From Callorhinus ursinus (lineage: Eukaryota > Chordata > Mammalia > Carnivora > Otariidae): DNA of 64,000 nucleotides. Positions 12,040-23,742 of this stretch are shown here, piece after piece. A program made the position numbers and the translations under genes. The stretch's first letter is position 1; each line of letters begins with the position of its first letter. Under the pieces are notes generated by a model, which worked only from the letters and a program-made list of their open reading frames with translations, was not told the origin of the DNA and did not search any database. Where the stretch lies: assembly GCF_003265705.1 (NCBI RefSeq), contig NW_020312867.1:1298600-1362599 (forward strand). Direction: 5' to 3'.

Positions 12040-12440
12040 CGTTAAGAACCACTGTCATTCATGTAATCCTCACAACAAGTTCCTAGACTTTTTTTTTTTT
12101 TTTAAGATTTTATTTGTTTGACAGAGAGAGACACAGCGAGAGAGGGAACACAAGCAGGGGGAGTGGGGGAGGGAAAAGCAGACCTCCCTTGGAGCAGGGA
12201 GCCCGATGTGGGGCTCGATCCCAGGACCCTGGGATCATGACCTGAGCCGAAGGCAGATGCTTTAACGACTGAGCCGCCCGGGCGCCCCACCAAGTTCCTA
12301 TTCTTATTACCCCATTTTACGGATGAGAAAACAGAGGCACACAGAAATTAACTTGTCCAAGATTACCTGTCTAGTAAATGGTAGGACTGGGCTTTGACCT
12401 CAGGCAGTCTGGCTCCAGACCCCATGTTCTCAACCGCTAT
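12040..12440 (-). mobile_element. MIR SINE, split by a CAN-SINE
   Basis: The left piece reads CATTCATGTAATCCTCACAAC. The right piece continues CCCATTTTACGGATGAGAAAA, then AACTTGTCCAAGATTACC, the reverse complement of MIR. The CAN-SINE at 12,086-12,290 is inserted between them. Confidence 0.8.
12086..12290 (-). mobile_element. CAN-SINE (tRNA-Lys-derived)
   Basis: Starts with a T16 run and AAGATTTTATTTGTTTGACAG, and ends GAGCCGCCCGGGCGCCCC, so it is minus. Duplicated target CAAGTTCCTA is at 12,076-12,085 and 12,291-12,300. Confidence 0.94.
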
Positions 12441-12636
12441 GCAATAAGCCCTCTGTGCAACTTTTTTTCTTAATTGTGACTTTTCCTTCTCTCTCTTTTT
12501 TCCACCCCATTGGCCAGAGGCAGCATGAGGTTCGGGAGGGAATACCACCAGCCTAAATTCAGTCCCAGCTTGGCTTCTTACCAGCTGCTCTAACTCTTTT
12601 GAAGATTTCCTCTGGCTCATAATTAGGAATGCACAG

Positions 12637-12838
12637 GGGCGCCTGGGTGGCCCAGTCGGGGAATCGTCTGCCTTCGGCTCTGGTCATGATCCCAGAGTCC
12701 TGGGATCAAGCCCCATGTCGGGCTCCCTGCTCAGTGGGGAACCCGCTTCTCCCTCTGCCCCTCCCCCCACTTGTGCTCTCTCTTTCTCTCTCTCTCTCTT
12801 TCTTTCTCTCTCTCTCTCAAATAAAATCTGTAAAAAAA
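12637..12838 (+). mobile_element. CAN-SINE
   Basis: Core GGGGCGCCTGGGTGGCCCAG followed by a long CT-rich tract (12,776-12,820) and AATAAAATCTGTAAAAAAA. Near-duplicate flanks TTAGGAATG and TTAGCAATG. Confidence 0.93.
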
Positions 12839-13475
12839 ATTAGCAATGGATAGTGATATATCATAGCGAGATGGATTGAGATAAATCCCCATGGGGCATG
12901 CTGGAGGAGCAACAGGTGATCACTGTCAGGGAAATGCCAAAATCCCCTTGGCCAAGTAGATAACCCAGCGGCTGGTAAGAAGCAGGGGAGAAGACAAAGG
13001 AGGGACAGAGGGTATGAGTGGATCGCCAGACATGGCCACCGTGGGAGGGATGGCCATGGGGCGCGTGATGTGACCCTGTCTTTTATATCCTCTGTAAACA
13101 TTCAGGAAATCAAACGGACCAGCCAATGCTTTGGGAATTGGGTTGTTTTAGAGCCAGTTGCTAAAATTCGACATCAGCCTCTGGTTCAGGATGGAATGAG
13201 GACAAATGCTGGAAGCTCAGAGGTGCCCGGTTACATATACCCAGTCATACCCAGCCCTGATTTCAAAGAGGGCACAGGCCAAGGTACAAGATGGGAAAAG
13301 CCACAGACATTCGGCATTTGCACGGTTTGATCCCTGGGCTGAAGGAGGAGGCTTTTAGTAGGAACTTCGTTTTTTGGTCCAGTGCTATATTTTACAGTGT
13401 TTGAAAATGTCTTCCCGACAAAGAGTTGTCCCTATGTCATTTGAGTTAGTACTGGACAGATCAAATTATTATTTT

Positions 13476-13583
13476 TTCTTTTTCTTTTCTTTTTTTTTTT
13501 TTTTGAGTAAAGCCATAGAAGTTTATTAAGTGAAGATACAGAAAAAGCTCTCAAGAGTGAGAGGGGTCCCAACAGGGTTGTCC
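13476..13583 (-). mobile_element. Short L1-mobilised transcript end (retrocopy or LTR-derived)
   Basis: On the minus strand, about 85 bases containing CTCTTGAGAGCTTTTTCTG and CACTTAATAAACTTC end in a long A run interrupted by G. AATAAA sits about 17 bases before the poly(A). The 14-mer CAAATTATTATTTT flanks it at 13,462-13,475 and 13,584-13,597. The body is reminiscent of a retroviral LTR R/U5 segment, but the source transcript is not identified. Confidence 0.65.
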
Positions 13584-14329
13584 CAAATTATTATTTTCAA
13601 TTCATTTTTCCTCCTTCTACTTAGAGCCCTTGCCCCCCACCCATCCATTGACTTGGGCTTGGGACATATGCCATGCTCTGGCCAACGGAATATTAGCAGA
13701 CGTGAGAGAAGCCAAGGCATGAAATGTGCCTGTGTGATGGGGCTGGCCCTCCTGCACCTCCCGTCACCGCGGGAAGAGCTGTCCCTGGATGGCTGCAGCC
13801 TGAATCCCAGAGCGAATGCATACAACACAGACCAGAGCCCAGCCAGTAGCAGCCAGTTCAGCCAGACCCACAGCTTGAAATGGAGCCACCACGCAGAGCC
13901 TGGGCCAGATCACTGACCCCTCAGCCAGCCAGCAGCCTCGTGGCTTGAGTAATGAGCATTGCTTTAGTGAATGATTGCCATTGAGTTTGAGATCATTTGT
14001 TACACAGTGATAGCTGATCGAGACAGTGTATTATGGAACAACCTAAACAGCCTGGCCAGACGACCAGTGGGCCCACCAGAAGAAGCTGGGGGTGGCTGCC
14101 CCTTCCAGTGGGCTTTGCAGCCAGCAGTGCACTCCTGCCCTGCTTGCCAGAGAGGGTCTGAAAATTCCCAGGGGGTTGAGGCTTGCCTCCATCCTTCCTT
14201 TCAGCAAGGTCATGGATACTAGCTTGCCCCTACCTGAGCCACTTAATCAGATTATTTTATACGTTGGGCAACATATGGAATTGTGTTGGTGCCTACTGAG
14301 CACTTGAAATATGATTAGTATGACTCCAG

Positions 14330-14520
14330 GCCCTGGAGACTATCTGGGTTTGGGTCTGGGTCTGTCCTCTTGATGTGTGACCGTGGGAAAATATCTTAGT
14401 CTCTCAACTCCCCCCGCAAAATGGGGGTGATGATGAGAATCGTATACACAGGTTGTGAGGAGGAAGTAAAGTAATGCACACAAATCGTTTGGCCGATAGT
14501 AAGTGCTCCAACAAATGTCT
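14330..14520 (+). mobile_element. MIR SINE
   Basis: MIR core pattern: TGTGTGACCGTGGGAAAATA, then CTCAACTCC, AAAATGGGGGTGATGATG and GTAAGTGCTCCA. Confidence 0.65.
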
Positions 14521-15057
14521 CAAAGCAAAACTGTGCTTCAACACAGCCTACAAACTACCTAAGATGGGGCAAACAGCCCAGAGGACAGAACAGGAACCAG
14601 AGTGGGGTGGGGCTGACGGAAGAAGGCTTCCTGGAGGAGACAATCTTGGGACTCAGTTGTAAGGGGTCAGCGAACACCAGGGAGGGAAGGAGATATGCAG
14701 AGCTCCCGGGAAGGGGAGCAGGTAATTATGCTGCTAAGTACAAAGGAATTTCCCCAGGTGGATGGGAGTTTACATTAGGGTTTGATGAGAACGAATTTGG
14801 GAAGAAATAAAGGGCAGGGAGATCTCCCCAGGCAAAATAAAATCCAGAAGCCATTAACCAGCAATACCTTAGTTTTGATTACATCAAAATTCAAAATTCC
14901 TGCATACAGAGACACCATAAACAAAGTTAGTGATCAACTGACAGGATATTGGCAACAAATGATAAAGGTTACTATCTAGTCTATATAAAGAGTTCCTAGA
15001 AATCAATAAGGAAAAAAGTACCTTCAAAAAACATCTCATAGAAAAATACACAGCAGA

Positions 15058-15273
15058 GGGGCTCCCGGGTGGCTCAGTCGTTAAGCGTCTGCCTTTGGCT
15101 CAGGTCATGATCCCAGGACCCTGGGATCGAGGCCCACATTGGGCTCCCTGCTTGGCGGGGAGACTGCTTCTCCCTTTCCCACTCCCCCTGCTTGTGTTCC
15201 CTTGTTCCCTCTCTTGCTGTGTCTCTCTCTGTCAAATGAATAAATAAAATCTTAAAAAAAAAAAAAAGTAAAG
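15058..15273 (+). mobile_element. CAN-SINE
   Basis: Begins GGGGCTCCCGGGTGGCTCAG and ends in AATAAAATCTTAAAAAAAA. Exact 11-bp duplication TACACAGCAGA at 15,047-15,057 and 15,274-15,284. Confidence 0.95.
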
Positions 15274-16019
15274 TACACAGCAGATATGAATTAACAGCCA
15301 CTGGAGATAAAAATGTAAATGCTCAATATGAAAAGATGTGATGAGAGAAACACAAATTAAAACAATGAAATATTTTCACCCACCAGATTGGCAAACACCA
15401 AAAAGATCGCTAATACCCAGGGCTGGCACGTGTCAAGAAGAAGACACTTTTCACATTTTACGCGTGTCTGCTGGCCAACCCGGGTGGAGTTGTTAATGCT
15501 TGATGGTAGCGGAGTTGAAGGGGTGGGGAATCCCAGAGCTGTGAATGGTCCTAACCTAACCCCTCAGCATAATGAGAGGCTTCTCCTTTCGCTTCACTGT
15601 GAGGCAAGAGAGGAAATATGGAGCCCATCAGAAGGGCCCTGCCCTTCACTGGTTTGTGAGCAAGTCGGTCCAGCTGAGCCCTGCAGAGAACCTGCCTGCA
15701 AGCCCTTCTGCTGCAAAAGTGGTTGGAATGCAGCCCCTGTGGCCATTCTGTGGTGGACATACAGGAAGGCGTGTGTGAGCAATAACAACTATCAGAATGG
15801 TACTTGTTGCAAATAAAGGAACAGGCTCAGAAGGGTGAGGTAAGCGGAGGACTTGGGGCTCAAATGCAGATCTTCCTACCACTCCAAGGAGTCAGGAGGC
15901 CTGAATTTACTTATTGCATGAAAACAAATCTATGCTATTTGAGTCCTTCCCAGAGCGTTCCCTCAGACTGCTAATGTCTGGTACACATGGTGCGCTCCCC
16001 ACATCCCCACTCTGTGCTA

Positions 16020-16200
16020 GACCCTTCACATGCGTTCATCTCCTTGGGTCCTCATAGCGGAGAAGGCAGGAACTGTTGCTGCATCCACCTTACAGAAAAG
16101 GAAGCTGAGGCTCAGAGAGCTTAAGTAACTTCCCTGGAGACCCACACAGCTGGTAAAGTGGGGAAGCTGGACTTTGAGGTTCAGGCTGAATTCTACCAGT
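16020..16200 (-). mobile_element. MIR SINE
   Basis: Reverse-complement MIR pattern: CATCTCCTTGGGTCCTCATA, then GAAGCTGAGGCTCAGAGAG and TAAGTAACTTCCCTGGAGA. Confidence 0.7.
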
Positions 16201-16223
16201 GATGTCTTTAAACTGTGTGCAGG

Positions 16224-16406
16224 AGGGGCGCCTGGGTGGCTCAGATGGTTAAGCATCCACCTTCGGCTCAGGGCATGATCCCGAGGTCCTGGGATCGAGT
16301 CCCGCATCGGGTTCCCTGCTCAGCGGGGAGCCTGCTTCTCCCTCTGCCTCTGCCTCTCTCTCTCCCTGTCTCTCATGAATAAATAAATAAAATCTTAAAA
16401 AAAAAA
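16224..16406 (+). mobile_element. CAN-SINE
   Basis: GGGGCGCCTGGGTGGCTCAG core with ATGAATAAATAAATAAAATC tail. Exact 15-bp duplication TAAACTGTGTGCAGG at 16,209-16,223 and 16,407-16,421, so it is probably a young insertion. Confidence 0.96.
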
Positions 16407-17005
16407 TAAACTGTGTGCAGGTGATCCTTTGGTGCTTGGGTTCGCATACAGGGGTGTGTGCCTGGGGAGTTAAAGAAACATGATATCTGGAGAGGTAGGT
16501 GACATTAACCCATGGCAAAGACCTCAGAGCTACACATGAGCAAAGCATGAGTTTAGGCAGCCTTTATAAAAATGACTTATTCCACAAGTTATCTGTGTGC
16601 AACTGGCCAAGTCATTTAACCCACTGTGTTAAGGGAACCTCAACTGTTGCCCTAGACTCAAAATAGTCTTCCCGCCTCTGTGATGTACCAGGCACTCAGC
16701 ATGTGAAAAGGTGCTCAACTGCACTAATAATATAAGAAAGCGCTGTTAAAAACAAGATACAATTAGCATAGGCTAAAAAGAGCAACACTGTCCAGTCGAG
16801 AATGTCAATATAAAAAACCAAACTGGCACCCACTCCATGAGTCTGTAATTGGACACAGCCTTCTGGGAAACCACTTGGCCTTATGTTTCAGTTTTAAATG
16901 TATAGACCTTTGGACTCAGTGATTCCTATTCTGGGAATTTAGCATAAGGTAAGTGCACAAAGATATATATGTCCAAGACAATGCATATAGTTAAAATAGC
17001 AACAA

Positions 17006-17078
17006 GAAAGGAAGGAGGGAAGGAAGGAAGGAGAAAAGGGAGGGAGGGAGGGAGGGGAAGAAGGAAAGAAAGGAAACG
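17006..17078. repeat. GGAA/GGGA purine microsatellite
   Basis: Tandem GGAAGGAGGG / GGAAGGAAGG purine run on the plus strand. Confidence 0.85.
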
Positions 17079-17354
17079 GCCTAAATTTTCATCATAGGAT
17101 GTTAACAAAAAAGTACAGTTTGGTCATAAAACAGCCACACAGACCCAGTTGAGACCTCATAACTTAAGGTCCTGAATCCTGAACCCCAAATAAACCCTGG
17201 GGTCCCTAATACTCTCTATATTCAGAGGAAGGGAAAATGGCATATATGGGGGCAGGTCCCTTATATCCCTTAGAATCTGAAATTCAGTGTCCCCTGGAGA
17301 AGGCCATGAGCAGGAGTCCAGGGCAGTGTGTGTCCCAGAAGGGGCTGGGTTTGG

Positions 17355-17535
17355 AGTCCACAGACCAAGGTTTGAAATACACGCCCACCGCTTGGCAGCT
17401 GATAACCTTGGGTCATTTACGTGACCTCCCTGAGTTTCTGTTTCCTCATCTGTATGAGAGGACGAGAATTCTTCCCTCACGGGGGTGTTTGAGGACTGAG
17501 GCCATATGCCCCTAACACATAGTAGGTCCTCACTT
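17355..17535 (+). mobile_element. MIR SINE
   Basis: AACCTTGGGTCATTTACGTG, CTGTTTCCTCATCTGTATGA and CTAACACATAGTAGGTCCTC follow the MIR order. Confidence 0.75.
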
Positions 17536-18094
17536 TATTCCCTTACCCCTCAGGCCTGGCCTTGAGACACCAGTGGCCCAAACCTCCCCACTCCCCTCCC
17601 ATGATGCCTGTACCTTCAGCCCATGTCTGCACAGCACCCCGGCTGCCTGGCGGTGCGGGGCCCCCGGGATCAAGCGATATGGTGAGGCAAAGGGCACCAG
17701 GGGTCAGCTTCTCTATCTGGGATGCGGGGAGAAGGGCAGGCCCTGCCATTGGCTGGCACCCTTGCAGCTCCTAGTTCGGTGGCCGGACTGCTGTCCCTGT
17801 GGGGCTGACTCAATGATTCACGCAGGAGCCAGGCTGTGCGGCCCTGTGACACACCAGATTCCCAGACACCCCCAAATGTCCAACCTCCCCCCGCTCCGTG
17901 GGGCTGGTTCAGCCGGGACCACGGACAGGCAGACACATACAAACAGACCCTCCCCCACCCACCCACCAGCAGAACAATGAAATAAAAATGGCACCTTTGA
18001 AAAAGTCATGAAATATTATTACCTGCAGCCATCCAATTTTAAATTAAACTGAATTAACAAAGTACCTGAGGAACGTGGCTAGAAAAGGCAGTCA

Positions 18095-18200
18095 CGACTC
18101 AGGGATCTTCACCCTGGCCTGGCCACGCTTTGAGCAGGTCACCTACCTGCTCTATGTCTTGATTTCCTCCTCCGTGAAATGGGGATGGTAACATTTGCCA
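18095..18200 (+). mobile_element. MIR fragment
   Basis: GAGCAGGTCACCTACCTGCT, then TTGATTTCCTCCTCCGTGAA and ATGGGGATGGTAAC. Confidence 0.6.
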
Positions 18201-19079
18201 GGAAGCAGGAAAGCAAGCAAGTAGGATTGTGTTGAGGGGGTGAGAAGGGCAGGGTCTGGGTGGGAGAGGAGGCTAAGGGGCAGGAAAGGGAAGTGGCAGA
18301 ATGTGGGGGTCCAGAAGGGCCTCTCTGGGAATTGACATTTTGCCTGGAGTGTGAGCGATCAGGAGCTCGGCACATGAAAAGGCAAGGAAGTGGGTGGGGC
18401 ATTTAGGGACAAGTGAGGGACATTCCTGTCAGTTTCACTGGCTTGTGTCCCCATATCTGTTAGGGGCCAGGAGGACTTCCTCTTGCTCTCCAGCCAGGAC
18501 AGAACACTATGGTCTTCCCCCAGGTTGCTCTGGGCTCCCGCCCTGCCCTCCTCAAAGTCTCTGAGTGTTAATGACCCTCCCAGGGGGCATAGTTGACTTT
18601 ACACTAAGAAGAGTAGCCCTAGGGAGCAACTCAAGGATGGGGACCCAAGTCCATAGATCACCATAGTCTGCTCTGGCCAGGGAGAAGCAAGAAACGGAGC
18701 CCAACAACTGGAAATAATACCCCAGGGGAGCCACAGTGCCCAGGACTATGCATGCCCCACGCATCAAAAGATGAGAAGGGCTCCAGAGGACAAAGGGCCC
18801 TTAGGAGCCTCAAGTCTCAGGTGACTGTCACTGGCTCTCACATGGAGACTAGGACTGTGCAGACGACCAACTGTCCACTTTTCCCAAGGTCTTCCTGAGG
18901 AGGAGACTCTGGAACCATGCCACCAGAAGGTCAAGTATTTTGAGGTCCCATTGGTGCAGAGGCCCTCCTTCCCAACAGGTAAGTTGAAGTAGCCATGAAA
19001 GTGGGTGAAAAGGTACTTTGGGAGCCATAAGGAGCTTTGTGTGTAAAACACAGTAGATGCTTACTAAGTGTTGGATGGT

Positions 19080-19135
19080 TGAATAGGTGGATGGATGATA
19101 GATGGATGGCTGATGGATGGATGGCGGATGGCGGA
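19080..19135. repeat. GGAT/GATG tandem repeat
   Basis: Repeated TGGATGGATG and GCGGATGGCGGATG units. Confidence 0.8.
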
Positions 19136-19784
19136 TGACTGTGTATATGAATGTGTTAGAGCATGAATGAGTGCACAGACAAATCAGTGAACCATTAAGC
19201 GAATGGGTAGAAAAGCAAATGAGTGAAGGAATAAATAATGCTTGAATTAGTAAACAAGTTTGTACCTGAGTAAATGAACTTCTGGTCCAGAACAGAAAAC
19301 CTAACTTGTTATCCCCTCGCTTAGGTGTAGGGAAGCCCTGGCAAGAAGCGAAGAGGAGGAGAGAGTGTCCTGAATCTGGAGTAAGCTGCACTTTCAAGCT
19401 TCTTTAAGGAAGTACCCCCTCTCAGCTTCCGGGGAGCCACACGTACTCAGGATAGGGCGAAGTGTGCCGCACTCTGGGCAATACCCCTCAGCCCCCGCTG
19501 GGCCTGGTCCCAGCCCTGGAGTATCGGTCGCGTGGGTTAGGTCACAGTGGAATGACTCAGGTCCTGGCAGCCTGCCAGGACCTCCCAAGCCTGGGAACCA
19601 GCCCACCTACTCACTATTGTTGAGCGGCCTTCCATGGCCCTCGGACCCAGAAAGCTCCTCAGGGTTGTGTGCTCTGTGCGCAGCATTTCCTCCCTGCCTT
19701 TCTCCCCCTCTGAGCATCTCCTGCTCCCCAACATCCAGGTGCCCCACCCAGTGTGATAGATGGAGCCCCACAGGCCCGCGGTTG

Positions 19785-19960
19785 ATCCCCAGCTCTGCCG
19801 CTTAGGCTGTTTGACTTCAGGCAAGTGCCTTAAACTCTTTGAGTCACAGCTTCCTCCTCATTTAGATGAAAATCTTGCCTGTCTCGAGGGGTGGCCACGA
19901 GGATTCAGTGGGATAATACGTGTCAAGGACTCAGACTGGGCCTGGCACACAATGTACACC
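19785..19960 (+). mobile_element. MIR SINE
   Basis: GGCTGTTTGACTTCAGGCAA, GAGTCACAGCTTCCTCCTCA and GGCCTGGCACACAATGTACA follow MIR order. Confidence 0.7.
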
Positions 19961-20814
19961 AAGCACCTTATTCCCAGTTCCCTTGGCGGCCGCGTACGGA
20001 GCATTTACACAGGGTCAGCCCAGCCCTGTGCTCAGAGCTTTCCATGCACGGCTGTGCCAAGTCCTCACCCAAGAGGGTGGTAGGGATTATTGCCTCCTGC
20101 TGAAACTATACACGGAAGTCCTAGCCCCCAGGACCTCAGAATAGGACCTTTTTTGGAAATCGGGTCTCGACAGAGGTAATCAAATTAAAATGCAGTCACT
20201 AGGCTGGGCCCTCGCCAATGAGGTGCCCGTATGGCAAGGGGCAATTTCGACAGAGACACACACACAGAGGGAGCCGATGCAAAGACACGCGGGGAGAAGG
20301 CTGTGTGACGAGGGAGGCAGGGGCTGGAGGGACACAGCCAGAAGCCAAGGAACATCTGGAGCTTCCAGAAGCAGGATCCTTCCCGCAGGTTCAGAGGGAG
20401 CACGTCATGCCAGCACCCTCTGGACTCCTGGCCTCCAGACTGTGGAACAATCCATTTCTGTTGTTCTAGGCCGTCCAGTCTGTGCTGCTCTGTGGTGGCC
20501 ACCACACGAAAAATGAATACAGAGAGGATTGGCCTCGTGTTGCCAAGACACTGAGGCTCCTGGGGGTGGGGGTGGGAGAGGGAGGGGCTTGCACTCAGGG
20601 TTCCAGAGCTTCTGGATAGAGATGGAAAATAAGGGCATGCCTGGGAGATGTGTCATGCCATAGGTCCAGAGAGAGAGCCACGTCCACCTACTGTTCTGAG
20701 TTTACTCGTGTGTCTTACAAACTTCAACGGCACAAGCTTCAGCAGCATCATCCAGGCTAAGAAGAGCCAAGGATATCACTGGGGATCTTGAGAAATACCT
20801 CTCAGTTAGCAGTC

Positions 20815-20990
20815 AGGAAAATGGGGCACTTCCAGGCTGTGTGACTTTGGGTGAGTTACTTAACCTCTCTGACCTCAGTTTCCTCATCTGAAAATGGAAT
20901 TATGACCCACTTTACAGGGTTGTTGCGAGGATCAAATAAGACAACTCATGGGAAGTGCTTAGCCCTGGGGCAGGCACGCGGCAGCAAGCA
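20815..20990 (+). mobile_element. MIR SINE
   Basis: Clear MIR core: GTGACTTTGGGTGAGTTACT, CCTCAGTTTCCTCATCTGAA and GGTTGTTGCGAGGATCAAAT. Confidence 0.85.
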
Positions 20991-21284
20991 CTCAGCCACG
21001 GCTGCTATAATAGGGATGATGTCTCTTGGGGAGCTAATAATTTAGGCTCCTTTTTCTCTCCTCTGGATAGCTGAAGAGCCTTGTGATGACTGGTGGGATG
21101 TGGGGTGGCAGAGGAACGGACACCAGGAGGGTTAGTCCCCTTCTCCTGCCATCAACTCTGCTGCCCCTGGGCAGCCAGTGAGGTTGTAAGGACAGGGGAT
21201 TTCTTCAAAGGGCAGAACCCTGCCTCCCCTGCACCTCCCCCACACTCCACGCTGGAGAAGACCCGGCACAGTGGATTCAGGGCC

Positions 21285-21475
21285 TCGGCTCAAACCCCAA
21301 CTCCCTTGGCGTGGCTCCAAGCCAGACACTTGGTCATTCTGTGCCTCATTTTCCCCATCTGTGAAACAGGGATAACCAAAAACCCTACCTCATAGAATTC
21401 TGGTGAGGGATAAAACCCCTGTATAAGGCACAGGGAAAAGCGCCTGGTACACCATAGATGTTCACTAAATGTGAG
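21285..21475 (+). mobile_element. MIR SINE
   Basis: TGCCTCATTTTCCCCATCTG, TACCTCATAGAATTCTGGTG and GCGCCTGGTACACCATAGAT follow MIR order. Confidence 0.75.
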
Positions 21476-22429
21476 TTATTTTTATAACTAGGCATACGTA
21501 ACTGCTCTGTATTTATAAAATGAGTATTTGTTATTGAAGTCAACCTAAAGGCGAATCAAGGAGTGTGAAATTATAGATTGGGAGCTGAGGGTAAGATCCC
21601 CCAACCCTTTGAAAGGGTGGGAGAGAGTCAGGCATTCCCAAAGATGGTCAAGGACGGTTGGAGTCAGTGCCGGGGGTTGGGCCCAGAGCCCACAGCTTGT
21701 TAAATGAATGCCTAGGCCCAGTGTGTTTATCAGGGGTCTCCTGAGCACAGGAACCCCTTCGTCTCTTTAATACGGACTCACACCTTCTGGCCCAGCCGTC
21801 CTAGGACATCCTCTGCGTTCAGGCGGCCAATTTCTCCCCAAGTGCCTGCTTATCCCATCTTCACAGGCTCAGGCTCCTCCCCAGGGACCCTGGGAGATCA
21901 TCTGTAGTGAGAGAAGAGTTGGGTCCTCTGGAGGCTTTCCTGAGTCCATTGGTGGAGGAGAGGAGTTGGGGACCCCAGGGAAGCCCCTCACTCGCCAGAG
22001 TCCTCTTCCCTCGCCAGTGAGTCTCTCCCATCCTCCTCGGTTACCACCACCACCGCTCCACGGACTCCAGAAAAGCCAGGCTGGAAAAGCATGGAAGGTT
22101 GGGCGTAGGGATGACAATGGATTGAAGGGGTGAGAGAGGAAAAGATATAGGATGGGGTGGGAAGGGCTTGGTATGACTGGGACAGGATTCTGGAGCAGAG
22201 TCCGAAAGTCTCCTTTTCTTACCCCACTAATTGTACACAAACAGGACAGGCTACACAATTTGTGGGCCTGTTAAAAAAATGAATGTGTGGGGCCCCTCGT
22301 TCAAAAATTAAAAATTTTAAGATAAGAGACAGCAGAACATTAAAGCACGCATGGGGCTCTTAGAGCTGAGAAGGACCATTAGAGCATCGGGGTCATTGAC
22401 ACGGGGATGACATTTAACTGCACTGGAAT

Positions 22430-22560
22430 GGATGAGGCCTTTCCAAGGTGTTCAGTAACTTTGGGCAAATTACTTACTGCTCTGCCACTCAGAGTTCTCA
22501 TTTGCAAAATGGAGGTAAGAATTATACCCTCTTCATAGGATCTCATACATGAGCTTGTGA
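22430..22560 (+). mobile_element. MIR fragment
   Basis: TTTGGGCAAATTACTTACTG, TTCTCATTTGCAAAATGGAG and CTCTTCATAGGATC. Confidence 0.6.
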
Positions 22561-22930
22561 AAGGGAAGTGCTCTCGGCCCAGGCCCTGCTGCCTCTTAAG
22601 TGTCCAAAGACTATCAGCGAGCATCATCACTGGCATCGTGTCATTCCCCCTCAAATAGCTGTGTGTCAGGAGTGCTGGGAGGGCTTTGCATTTGGAGCAT
22701 CAATTATCGGGCACATTGGGAGGTGGTAAGTGCTATGGCAGAAGACAATCTAGAGCAGAGTAAGGGGAACATTTGAGCTCAACCTCAGAGGTGAGGGAGT
22801 GCGCCAAGTGGTTGTGGGGGAGAAGAGTTCCAGGCAGAGGGAGCAGTCAGTGCAAAGACTCTCAGTAAGGAGAGTGGTGGGAGGTGAGGTTATGGAGGTA
22901 AAGGGTAGGCAATCTTTGTAAAGGAACTCT

Positions 22931-23065
22931 TCATGGCAGAGGAGGCTGGTCTTCCAACATGGTGAAAACAGGTCTCCAACAGAACGAAGCAGAGGGTTCC
23001 CCAACATGGCAGAGACAACAAGCTCTCCAGCGTGGTGGAGGAAGCGGACCTCCAACATGGCAGCC
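22931..23065. repeat. Degenerate 22-26-bp tandem repeat with CCAACATGGC core
   Basis: CCAACATGG-type words start near 22,953, 22,975, 23,000, 23,026 and 23,052, spaced 22, 25, 26 and 26 bp. Variants are ccaacatggtg, ccaacagaacg, ccaacatggca, ccagcgtggtg and ccaacatggca. The core resembles the YY1 binding motif. It lies just 3' of ADIG exon 2 in the ADIG direction. Confidence 0.6.
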
Positions 23066-23145
23066 GCCCTAGGCTTTGGGTAGGACCCGAAGCTCCCCAT
23101 TCCTGCCCCCCGCCCCCCATAACGGTCTCACCTGGCTGAACAGGC

Positions 23146-23266
23146 TCACCAGCTGGGCCTCTCCTCCTTTTAGCTATGGAGTGTCCCCTCCCAGCAAAAC
23201 TGGGCTGGGCCTTTGATCCAGGGCTCCCAGTCAAAGCATAAATCTATGAGTCATTTTCCTCTGAAT
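23146..23266 (-). pseudogene. ADIG: Adipogenin exon 2, frame broken
   Basis: The acceptor CCTCCACAG precedes ATTCAGAGG at 23,266. With the G left over from exon 1 it reads DSEENDS, then TAG at 23,244-23,246, giving a 49-residue product. The family-like remainder is in another frame: DLCFDWEPWIKGPAQFCW, then EGTLHS and a TAA. After that TAA, KEERPSW leads to TGA at 23,146-23,148. So one small indel beside the first stop and one separate nonsense change lie between exon 1 and the usual C terminus. The splice acceptor is intact. Either ADIG is truncated in this animal, or the indel is a sequence error; the second stop argues against a single sequencing slip. Any further non-coding exon was not identified. 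Confidence 0.82.
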
Positions 23267-23699
23267 CTGTGGAGGTACAAGATAAGGCCTCAGGTGGTCA
23301 CATCCTGACCCAAAAGGAGCCCCCTGCCAAGCCTGGGCATCCCTGCAACCTTGTCTGAGACCAAGGGCCAAGGCAGAACCATGACATATGGGACAGCCCT
23401 GAGATCTCAGGAAGACTTGAGGACCTTGAAGGTGACCAGGGACCAAAAAAGGTTGTCATAGCACTCAGAAAGTGGCCATACCCACCTGCTAAATAGGGAC
23501 AGGCCCTACAGGCGAACAAATGACCTACTTGCATTGGGTGTGGTCCAAGAGCGGGCACTGAGGAGACACAAACCCAACCATTGGCCCATCCATCCATTCG
23601 TCCACTTATTAACAAATATCTGAGCATATATGTGCAAGATTTCTTTGCAGCACTGTCTTGTGGTGAAAAATGCACAAGCAATAAAATACCCTGGAAACT

Positions 23700-23742
23700 G
23701 TGTGTGCACGTGTGTGTGTGTGTGTGTGTGTATGTGTGTGTC
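23700..23742. repeat. TG microsatellite
   Basis: TGTGTGTGTG run with one TA and a few other interruptions, in the ADIG intron. Confidence 0.9.

Noticed and set aside
15058..15130. tRNA gene from A-box and B-box like words in the SINE heads
   Set aside because: These are CAN-SINE 5' regions with A-rich tails and target duplications; they do not fold as intact tRNAs.
1..23145. First exons of ARHGAP40, expected beyond ADIG by synteny
   Set aside because: No exon could be recognised; it may lie outside the window.
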